A stretch of 18,097 nt of DNA. It comes from Hadarchaeum sp964343275. GTDB lineage: Archaea > Hadarchaeota > Hadarchaeia > Hadarchaeales > Hadarchaeaceae. The stretch spans positions 1 through 18,097 of the forward strand of contig CAYFIY010000023.1 of the NCBI GenBank assembly GCA_964343275.1, in the 5' to 3' direction. The notes beneath the pieces are model-generated. The model worked only from the letters and a program-made list of their open reading frames with translations. It made no database searches and was not told the origin of the DNA. A program made the position numbers and the translations under genes. The stretch's first letter is position 1; the number at the start of each line of letters is the position of its first letter. Below, one piece after another: positions 12,456-18,097 of the stretch.

Positions 12456-13588
12456 TACTTTATCAAGCCTATCTTGTGGATGTACTCGGCGGCCAAGACA
12501 GCACCCTTCGCTGCACCCAGTTCTATGTTGTGGGAGAGCACGGTGTACTGAAATCCGAAGTCATTCGGTTCAACGCCGCCGATTATTGTTACCATTCCTC
12601 CTTGTGTGTCAGAGTCGAACCTAGGCTGTGGTCGGTCGATTGCTTCCGTGACTATTATTGGCTGCATGGGTGCCGTGGGGAGTTTCATCCGCTGGGGTTC
12701 GCCTTGGTAAGTCTTCCAGAGTTTCTTCAGCTCCTCTACGCTGCACTTTTTCTTAGTTTCTATGAAAACCGATTCTGTATGGCCTTCAAACACAGGAACT
12801 CGATTGCATTTACAGGCGATTTTGAAATCTGCAGGGATTATTTTTCCGTCAACGAATTCGCCCAAGAGCTGTGTCGTTTCTTTTCTGACTTTTTCCTCTT
12901 CTCCCTTAATGTAGGGTATCACGTTTCCTTCAAAAGTTCCTGTGGTAAAATCATTCATTCCCTCAGGCAGAATACTCCTCTGGACTCTACGCTGTTCCGT
13001 CCAGCTTCTGACCGCGGCATACCCTGCACCAGACACAGACTGCAAAGAAGTCATCGTAACTCGCTCAAGACCGAATTTACCGTGTATCGGCTTCAAGGAC
13101 ATCACAAGGCCGATAGTCGTGCAATTAGGTTGGGGAACCACAAAACCATTCCAGTCCCTATTCTCCCGTTGCGTCTCAATTATCTTCACGTGTTGATCGT
13201 TGATGCTAGGAAGGTATGTAAAGCTGTCGTCGAAGTAGCGATAAGCTGAAGCCGTGCTTATCACTGGCTTCTCTTTGGCGATTTTACCCTCTGCCTCCAG
13301 AGCCGTTTCGGATGGCAGAGCGGAGAAGAAAAAGCTGGCTTCCTCGCTGGGCGCATTGCGAACATCTATGACCTCCATATCAAGGATTTTTTCATCTGGG
13401 GTTTCTTTTACGAACCATCTAGAGCTTTCCCCACCATATTCCAGCGCGTCAGCATAACTCTTGCCAGCAGATCTCTCGGATGCGAATAGTTCTGTTATTT
13501 GGAACCATGGGTGCCTCTGGAGGCTAACTACAAATTTCTGTCCTACCTCGCCCGTTGCCCCTAATATTCCCACCGGGATTTTAGCCAT
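12455..13588 (-). CDS. asd: Aspartate-semialdehyde dehydrogenase, archaeal/fungal class
   Basis: NADPH-dependent reduction of aspartyl phosphate to aspartate semialdehyde, the branch-point step for threonine, methionine, lysine and related products. Length 377 residues. N-terminal Rossmann motif GATGEVGQKF (10-19), then SALPSE, catalytic Cys156 in PQPNCTTIG, SVSGAGY (185-190), Arg263 and the catalytic His270 in NRVPVFEGHTES. The QPNC form of the active-site loop and the overall length fit the archaeal/fungal class better than the common bacterial one. The ATG at 13588 has GAGGT seven bases upstream and a TATA box (TATAAA on this strand, 13624-13629) about 41 bases away, giving a short leader. 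No other aspartate-pathway gene is adjacent in the window. Confidence 0.95.
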   Translation of the reverse strand: MAKIPVGILGATGEVGQKFVVSLQRHPWFQITELFASERSAGKSYADALEYGGESSRWFVKETPDEKILDMEVIDVRNAPSEEASFFFSALPSETALEAEGKIAKEKPVISTASAYRYFDDSFTYLPSINDQHVKIIETQRENRDWNGFVVPQPNCTTIGLVMSLKPIHGKFGLERVTMTSLQSVSGAGYAAVRSWTEQRRVQRSILPEGMNDFTTGTFEGNVIPYIKGEEEKVRKETTQLLGEFVDGKIIPADFKIACKCNRVPVFEGHTESVFIETKKKCSVEELKKLWKTYQGEPQRMKLPTAPMQPIIVTEAIDRPQPRFDSDTQGGMVTIIGGVEPNDFGFQYTVLSHNIELGAAKGAVLAAEYIHKIGLIK

Positions 13589-13623
13589 TTCTATACCTCA
13601 TTATTATATGGTTGACTTCAAGA

Positions 13624-13631
13624 TTTATATT
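13624..13631. promoter_or_regulatory. Shared TATA element between asd and the divergent small gene
   Basis: TTTATATT on the plus strand reads AATATAAA on the minus strand. It sits 41 bases upstream of the asd ATG on one side and 39 bases upstream of the TTG of the small CxxC gene on the other, both suitable for an archaeal TATA box. One element may thus serve both directions, or two overlapping boxes may exist. Confidence 0.4.
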
Positions 13632-13662
13632 TTATTTGTCAAGATGATATTCCGGTGCTCGA

Positions 13663-13788
13663 TTGCCAAGAAGGAAATACGGCCATATGGTGGGGCCGCT
13701 GCCCAAACCGCCAAAACCAGATAAGTGCAGGTTTTGTAGACTTGGCCGCCCTTGCCCATATCATAAACCCAGCCTAAAACAAAGTTAG
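13663..13788 (+). CDS. Small basic CxxC/CxxH protein, probable zinc binder
   Basis: A 41-codon ORF starting TTG with GGTG five bases upstream; I found it by reading the gap between asd and the next gene. The product begins MPRRKYGHMVGPLPKPPKP and continues with CRFCRLGRPCPYHKP. The arrangement C22-x2-C25-x5-C31-x2-H34 offers four ligands for one zinc ion, and the rest is rich in Lys, Arg and Pro, suggesting a nucleic-acid or ribosome contact. A later ATG (codon 9) is an alternative start. I know no family for it. The opposite strand has an overlapping 60-codon frame (13625-13807) that I consider a shadow because it lacks a ribosome site and motif. Confidence 0.5.
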   Translation: MPRRKYGHMVGPLPKPPKPDKCRFCRLGRPCPYHKPSLKQS

Positions 13789-13908
13789 AAATAGTGTTTT
13801 CTCTCAAGATTCAATCAAGGTTTAAGGACAATTTAATTTCAAATAGGTTAGAAATTAATTCTCCTCTGCGTAAAATTAAATAGATACTTAATTGGAAGTA
13901 AGGTAACA

Positions 13909-14361
13909 ATGAGCGAAAAATCTGATTATCCCATGGAAAAAAACAAATTTCCGCGCACGAGGTCATTTCGCCGCCAGATCGCGACACTCGTGGCAATCGT
14001 GGGCGGAATCATGCTGTTAATATCAGGGACCAACGGTGTATCTACAATGGAGACCCTACAGGGCATCATCACATTAGTAGCTGGTGAGCATCAGTTAATA
14101 ATTTACACATTTATCGTTTTGATCATAATAGCTGCGCTCGGTGGGCTATCAGTGATCTGCGGCGGCATCCTCATCTGGAGAGGAAGGGTAACTCCCGGGA
14201 AAATATTGATATTCTTAGGCGCTGGAGGAGGTCTGATCGGGCTGTTGATAAATATCATTCCATGGTTAGTTCAAGAGGGGGCAGTGACTCTAGATTGGGT
14301 TTTGGACCTCGAAATCTTGGGGTTAATCTTGTCAGTTGCGGCGCAGAAGATAGCCAAATAA
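13909..14361 (+). CDS. Small polytopic membrane protein of unknown function
   Basis: 150 residues. A polar, basic N-terminus of about 24 residues (many Lys/Arg, so probably cytoplasmic) is followed by hydrophobic segments near 25-41, 62-90, 97-118 and 126-145, consistent with four membrane spans. The third contains the glycine motif FLGAGGGLIGLL. No enzymatic or transporter signature is seen and I cannot assign a family. The ATG at 13909 has AAGGT a few bases upstream, and TTAAATAG at 13876-13883 could be its TATA box. It stands alone, followed by 130 bases with a T-rich stretch (about 14383-14400) that may terminate it. Confidence 0.72.
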   Translation: MSEKSDYPMEKNKFPRTRSFRRQIATLVAIVGGIMLLISGTNGVSTMETLQGIITLVAGEHQLIIYTFIVLIIIAALGGLSVICGGILIWRGRVTPGKILIFLGAGGGLIGLLINIIPWLVQEGAVTLDWVLDLEILGLILSVAAQKIAK

Positions 14362-14495
14362 CATAATGGTGGAAACCTACATCTTATTTTGTTGTTTTAT
14401 TAAGAATCAAGATCTATCAACGAAGTTAGAGGTCACATCCATTATCCTTAATCATACGGGCAAGAAAGATTAAATCAAGCTTCGGTCTAGTTTTG

Positions 14496-15161
14496 ATGGT
14501 TCTGATGGACGAACAGACGCAAATCTTTCGGGACATAGAAGTCGATTTGGGAAAAGAGAACGTACTAAAAAGCCCTCCATTCACCAGGTGGATCAAGAAT
14601 CAAGAATCACAGGTAAAGCTGGAAAACTTGGTGGATGAGATGCGGAATGATATCAAAAAAGTAATAACCCCTCAGGCTATCTTTAAAATTATACCCCGGG
14701 AAAAAACCGACATCGAAAAATACACTCCACCTGAACCTTTGTTGAAATCAAATTTTTTAGCGGTTGGAATCGTTACACTCAGAGGGCGGACAAACGGAGA
14801 TCTTAAAGTTGGAAGTTTAATGGAAAGTTTGATAATTGACTCTCTTAAAAATGTGGTCTTGATTCAAGCACAGAGGGAGATAGCAGGACAAATCGCAAAA
14901 ATAGCTGAGAGGGAAAGTCTGAAGACTACTCGTGCCGTACCACCTGGAAGCGGTAGTATGAACTGGGGAATTGAAAATCAAGAATTCATCTTCAAGAATT
15001 TGGAGTCTGAACAGATTGGGGTTCAGCTCACCCCTAGCTTAATAATGAAGCCCACGAAAACAATTTCATTTGTGATGGGTCTCGGTCATAACATCGAGCA
15101 AGCCAAAAATTTATTCTCATGTGAGGGATGTAATAGGATAGACTGCGATTATCGAAGCTGA
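14496..15161 (+). CDS. Protein resembling the activation domain of B12-dependent methionine synthase
   Basis: 221 residues from the ATG at 14496 (TTG 14493 and ATG 14505 are alternatives). The central part contains VGIVTLRGR, a helical segment MESLIIDSLKNVVLIQAQ, then VPPGSGSMNWGIENQEFIF and IGVQLTPSLIMKPTKTISFVMG. This succession parallels the MetH activation domain, where RxxPGYG binds S-adenosylmethionine and the later PxxSVS block contacts it. The C-terminus carries FSCEGCNRIDCDYR, a Cys-x2-Cys-x4-Cys motif found in stand-alone relatives linked with corrinoid methyltransferases. A role in reactivating a corrinoid protein is inferred; no methyltransferase or corrinoid protein gene lies nearby. 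A TATA-like TTAAAT lies about 25 bases before 14496, so the mRNA may be leaderless. Its end overlaps the convergent PINA gene by 13 bases. Confidence 0.7.
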   Translation: MVLMDEQTQIFRDIEVDLGKENVLKSPPFTRWIKNQESQVKLENLVDEMRNDIKKVITPQAIFKIIPREKTDIEKYTPPEPLLKSNFLAVGIVTLRGRTNGDLKVGSLMESLIIDSLKNVVLIQAQREIAGQIAKIAERESLKTTRAVPPGSGSMNWGIENQEFIFKNLESEQIGVQLTPSLIMKPTKTISFVMGLGHNIEQAKNLFSCEGCNRIDCDYRS

Positions 15162-16747
15162 TCCATGACCTCCTCCATTTCCCTTCCTCTTACATCTATC
15201 CTAATTCCCAACATGTGTTCTAAGCGATCCACGGTACGTCCGCCCCTCCCGATGACTCTGGGAATGATATCGTCGTCCACCACCACAACTGCGCTGTTCT
15301 CCGATATCATTCTCACTTCCACGTCTCCCCTCGTCAGCCGCTTGATTTCCCTCCTGATCAGTTCTGCTTTCCTTTTTTCATTACCGGTTACTTCTTTCTT
15401 AACCACAGGCATGACTACTACTTCCTCCCCAAAGGAGTATATCTCGTATGCCGGATCCCCGGTCTCGAAGTCGGTTATCTCCACCATGGGGCGCGCTAAA
15501 TCGGCTTCTGTCATGCCGTGGGGAACTTTGACCTTGGTATTCAGTGAATAGACCCCTTTGATTTGGCCGCCCTTTATGAAAATTATGGTATCCGCAATCA
15601 TGGGAATCATCCCCAACTCCACTCGTCCTATCAACCTCTGCACGGCGTCGATTGCTCTGGTTGAATGCACCACTCCTACCATACCTACTCCAGCCAAGCG
15701 CATGTCGGAGAATATCTGAAAATCGCTTGTCTTCCGCAGCTCATCGTATATGGTGTAGTCAGGCCGAACTAGGAGCAGGATATCGGCTGTTTTTGCCATA
15801 TCGCCCTCCAGTGCTGAGTATTGGGTAATTTCATCACTAACTTGAAGATCGCGAGGAGATTCCATAGTCTTGACTATTTTTGCCTGTGCGCGGTAGAACT
15901 CCGCTATTGCCTGGGCGAATGTGGTTTTACCAGCACCCGGGGGTCCAGCGATAAGTACCCCTTCGGCTCTCTTCCTTAATCGCTCCTTCAGCTTCGTGGA
16001 TAATCGATAATCATCCAAATTGACCTTTACTATTGGGCGGACTGCGGTTATCTCGAATCCGTCACTAAATGGAGGTCGGGCTATGGCTATGCGGTATTCA
16101 TGAAATTGGACTACCGTTGCCCCAGCGCGTTCGATCTCCACCAGACCGTCGGGGTCTTGTCTAGCTAGTTCTAGGATTTCGTGCGCCAGTTCCATGAGTC
16201 GTTCCTCGGTGAGCGGCTTTTCATCAAGCACTTCAAGATTGTATTTTTCTGGGTGCCCGATTTTCGCCATAGGTCGAACCTTATCCTTCAGGTGCACTGA
16301 CATCATTCCAGGCTTGAAATATTCGAGTAGTTTGGGGGTTCTCCCGGGGAATACTGGCTTCAGGAACCAAACATCAAGCCCCTCCACTTCACCAACTTCA
16401 GCCATTACTACATCGCTGGTAACGAGCACAGCTTGATGCTCGCGGGAAACCTCTCGAACCGCAGCGTCTATAGCTCCGGACTCCGCAGCCGCGATCTCTT
16501 CAGAGGTTGGCCTTCTCCCTACCAGGTTAACCTTAACCTTGCCTCGATTCGAGAGTTCCTTGAGTCTCCTCAACTCAACGAGCCCGCTGAATCCAGAGTC
16601 CTTGCCTAAGTTGGCTTGATGCTCTAGTTCCGCGACTGCCATGTTAGGCACTACTATTTCGCAATCTTGGATCTCACCACTGTTTAGCAATCTAGTGAGA
16701 TGGGTGTCTATCAGTGCGCTAGTGTCTGGAACGTATATTTTTGCCAT
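15149..16747 (-). CDS. PINA-type PIN domain ATPase with C-terminal KH domain
   Basis: 532 residues with three domains. PIN nuclease-like domain (1-150): acidic residues Asp8 (PDTS), Glu40, Asp94 and Asp112 (TSDVV) fit the metal site. A linker follows, then a VirB11/PilT-like secretion-ATPase domain with Walker A GPPGAGKTT at 268-276, MESPRDLQV, and a Walker B-like ILLLVRPD near 323-330. C-terminal KH domain with the GxxG loop IGRGG near residue 499. This architecture is the archaeal PINA family, shown in Sulfolobus to form a hexamer that promotes Holliday junction branch migration with Hjc and Hjm; here that function is inferred from homology. The ATG at 16747 has TTATAG 31 bases upstream and almost no leader. 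It is divergent from the methyltransferase gene. Confidence 0.92.
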   Translation of the reverse strand: MAKIYVPDTSALIDTHLTRLLNSGEIQDCEIVVPNMAVAELEHQANLGKDSGFSGLVELRRLKELSNRGKVKVNLVGRRPTSEEIAAAESGAIDAAVREVSREHQAVLVTSDVVMAEVGEVEGLDVWFLKPVFPGRTPKLLEYFKPGMMSVHLKDKVRPMAKIGHPEKYNLEVLDEKPLTEERLMELAHEILELARQDPDGLVEIERAGATVVQFHEYRIAIARPPFSDGFEITAVRPIVKVNLDDYRLSTKLKERLRKRAEGVLIAGPPGAGKTTFAQAIAEFYRAQAKIVKTMESPRDLQVSDEITQYSALEGDMAKTADILLLVRPDYTIYDELRKTSDFQIFSDMRLAGVGMVGVVHSTRAIDAVQRLIGRVELGMIPMIADTIIFIKGGQIKGVYSLNTKVKVPHGMTEADLARPMVEITDFETGDPAYEIYSFGEEVVVMPVVKKEVTGNEKRKAELIRREIKRLTRGDVEVRMISENSAVVVVDDDIIPRVIGRGGRTVDRLEHMLGIRIDVRGREMEEVMDQLR

Positions 16748-16822
16748 CCGTATCGAGTAAACTTAGTAAGATCTATAATTAAAATTTGATTTTTTTGGTT
16801 TTCACACGTCTCTGGTAAGTAA

Positions 16823-16829
16823 TATATAG
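16823..16829 (+). promoter_or_regulatory. TATA box of the SAM methyltransferase gene
   Basis: TATATAG starts 39 bases before the ATG at 16862. Transcription about 25 bases downstream would leave a leader of around 12 bases containing AAAAGG as possible ribosome site. Positional inference. Confidence 0.45.
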
Positions 16830-16861
16830 TAGTATTTACCAACTTCCAAAAGGCTATATAA

Positions 16862-17443
16862 ATGAATAATTTTACCGCCGAGAGGTTTAACAAGAAAGCC
16901 TCCGACCAGAAGAGCCAACCAGATAAGATAGTGAAAAGTTTGGCGTTGCAGCCAGGACATTACGTCGCAGACCTTGGGACAGGTGGGGGCTATTTCTCTA
17001 TGCGGTTCGCCGAGGCCGTGGGAGATAGAGGAAAGGTGTATGCGGTTGATATAAACCAGGATTTTTTGGATTTCGTCAGGAGCAGTGCCAAGATCAAAGG
17101 TTTTTATAATGTGGAGACTATTTTTGCGGCTGAAGATAGATTTAACCTTCCTGAAAAAAGCATGGATCTAATCTTCATTCGGGAGGTTACCCGCCATTTG
17201 CCAGATCGGGCTGAATATTTCACAAATTTAAAGTATTTTTTGAAAGAAAAGGGCAGGATTGCCATCATAGAACAAAGACGTGGCGGGTTATCTCATTTAC
17301 TCAAACTTTCTGGAAATTATATCCCAAAGGAGGTCATTGTGCAACGAATGGGTAAGGCCGGATACAGGCTGGACAAAGATTTTGATTTTCTGCCCGGACA
17401 CTCCTTCACGATTTATTCAAAGAAAAAAATCAAAAAAAGGTAA
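16862..17443 (+). CDS. Class I SAM-dependent methyltransferase, substrate unknown
   Basis: 193 residues, the size of small UbiE/Methyltransf_11-like enzymes. Motif I is VADLGTGGGYFS (near 35-46) and the acidic end of strand 2 is VYAVDIN (near 59-65), both binding S-adenosylmethionine. Motif IV is MDLIFIREVTRHL, where the usual hydrophobic/His region suggests a small-molecule or lipid substrate rather than DNA. IAIIEQRRGG follows as the strand-5 region. The basic C-terminus (SKKKIKKR) may contact nucleic acid or membrane. No signal or membrane segment. The gene stands alone, divergent from PINA, which gives no functional hint. The ATG at 16862 is the natural first codon; the upstream sequence is A/T rich. 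Confidence 0.88.
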   Translation: MNNFTAERFNKKASDQKSQPDKIVKSLALQPGHYVADLGTGGGYFSMRFAEAVGDRGKVYAVDINQDFLDFVRSSAKIKGFYNVETIFAAEDRFNLPEKSMDLIFIREVTRHLPDRAEYFTNLKYFLKEKGRIAIIEQRRGGLSHLLKLSGNYIPKEVIVQRMGKAGYRLDKDFDFLPGHSFTIYSKKKIKKR

Positions 17444-17542
17444 ATCCAAAAAGTAGTTTGTGTCTTTTAAGTTTTAATTAGAATCTTTAAATTGAGAAAT
17501 TCACCCAGATCAAATGCGAATTTTGAGAGCCGCTAAAAGGTT

Positions 17543-17820
17543 TCACTGTTCATTAATCCATTTTAGTTTAAGGGCACCAACTGCTGATTTAGCTAGAGTT
17601 ACATCTTGATCGATTACCCACCACTTACTTTGATAGCTCCCAGTGTTTCATTTCCATCCGTAAGTGACAGCGCACATTCAAAGGCTACTGTCCTATCAGC
17701 AGAATATTTGCCAAAAATCGCGCGTTCGTACGTGGCTCCTGCAAAATATTCTGTGGCCATCTTTATACTTGTGCAGTGTATACCTTGTTCACAGATATCT
17801 CTATATTTGCCAATAAACAA
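17543..17820 (-). pseudogene. Frameshifted remnant with a GlcG/HbpS-like C-terminal end
   Basis: One frame runs from a TTG at 17820 to a stop at 17614 and ends LTDGNETLGAIKVSGG. The -1 frame immediately continues VIDQDVTLAKSAVGALKLKW and ends INEQ at 17543. Joined by one extra G in the GGTGGG run (17618-17623 on the other strand), the two form GAIKVSGGVIDQDVTLAKSA, resembling the C-terminal GAIGVSGGxxxQDxxxA block of GlcG/HbpS (DUF336) proteins. The N-terminal part does not match that family and no good start codon or ribosome site is seen; an out-of-frame ATG at about 17854 hints at further damage. The break may also be a sequencing error. The 99 bases before it (17444-17542) hold nothing I can identify. 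Confidence 0.35.
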
Positions 17821-17938
17821 CCCCCTATTCTCTCGAATGCGAATAGATCCCCATACTTATAGAAAATTGTACCAAGAGAAATATTTAAATATTTAATTCC
17901 ACTAAATAAAACCTAAATTATGTTTGAAGGTAGGTCAC

Positions 17939-18097
17939 ATGGTGGATGTTTGGATAGCTGTAGCCGTATTACTCGGGGGGGTAATGGGTGGAATCATCTC
18001 ATTCCTTGGTGGGCGCTATATGCAAAACCGTTCTTTTTCAGTCGATAGTTCCCTACAAAAAAGTTCGCATGGGCGAGAGGTGGAGAGAATGGTATTG
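17939..18097 (+). CDS. N-terminus of a membrane-anchored protein, truncated by window edge
   Basis: 53 codons are visible. ATG at 17939 follows AAGGTAGGT. The first 24 residues form one membrane helix (VDVWIAVAVLLGGVMGGIIS with FLGG), then a polar charged segment begins (RYMQNRSFSVDSSLQKSSHGREVERM). The layout suggests a single-span anchor with a soluble domain to the right of the window. Too little is present for a family call; an RNase Y-like anchor or a sensor protein would look similar. An A/T-rich stretch (17880-17915) upstream may hold its promoter. Confidence 0.6.
   Translation, partial: MVDVWIAVAVLLGGVMGGIISFLGGRYMQNRSFSVDSSLQKSSHGREVERMVL

Noticed and set aside
12371..13249. Long plus-strand frame of 292 codons opposite asd
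   Set aside because: Lies antisense to asd, whose active-site motifs are all intact; the translation is rich in Cys, Phe and Ser without any motif, typical of a shadow frame.
13625..13807. Minus-strand 60-codon frame opposite the CxxC small gene
   Set aside because: No ribosome site or motif; the plus-strand frame explains the sequence better.

Overview
The window is archaeal chromosomal DNA. The firmest evidence is an initiator tRNA interrupted by introns with bulge-helix-bulge splice structures. A PIN-ATPase-KH protein of the archaeal PINA type, an aspartate-semialdehyde dehydrogenase of the archaeal/fungal class, TATA boxes about 25-40 bases upstream of several starts, and frequent TTG/GTG starts agree with this. 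The lineage cannot be named from sequence alone. The non-canonical tRNA introns point to a splicing endonuclease of relaxed specificity, as in TACK-type archaea and some deep lineages.

Layout: (1) 1-4866, minus strand: a carbohydrate operon reading small orphan gene > transketolase > glucose-6-phosphate isomerase > 6-phosphogluconate dehydrogenase (runs off the left edge). All three enzymes look like bacterial-type proteins, so this is a pentose phosphate module that is unusual in archaea. (2) 5051-8894, plus strand: a tightly packed molybdenum hydroxylase operon of a MoaD/ThiS-like protein, FAD subunit, [2Fe-2S] subunit and molybdopterin catalytic subunit; the substrate is unknown. (3) 8907-11215, minus strand: an iron-sulfur assembly operon of iscS-like, iscU and a cysteine-rich orphan; the IscS keeps its PLP lysine and catalytic cysteine but has lost several other cofactor-pocket residues. 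(4) 11300-11899: a membrane protein, followed by a perfect palindrome and then the intron-containing initiator tRNA gene (11988-12113). (5) 12342-13588, minus strand: aspartate-semialdehyde dehydrogenase plus a possible overlapping micro-ORF, divergent from an overlooked 41-residue CxxC/CxxH protein at 13663-13788. (6) 13909-15161, plus strand: a small membrane protein and a protein resembling the activation domain of B12-dependent methionine synthase. (7) 15149-16747, minus strand: PINA ATPase, divergent from a SAM methyltransferase (16862-17443). (8) 17543-17820: a probable frameshifted remnant, then the first 53 codons of a membrane-anchored protein running off the right edge.

The gene groups are ordinary metabolic and information-processing modules rather than a mobile island: I see no transposase, integrase, CRISPR array or phage gene. 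The most unusual items are the twice-interrupted D arm of the initiator tRNA, the eroded PLP pocket of the IscS homologue, and the bacterial-looking pentose phosphate operon on an archaeal contig.
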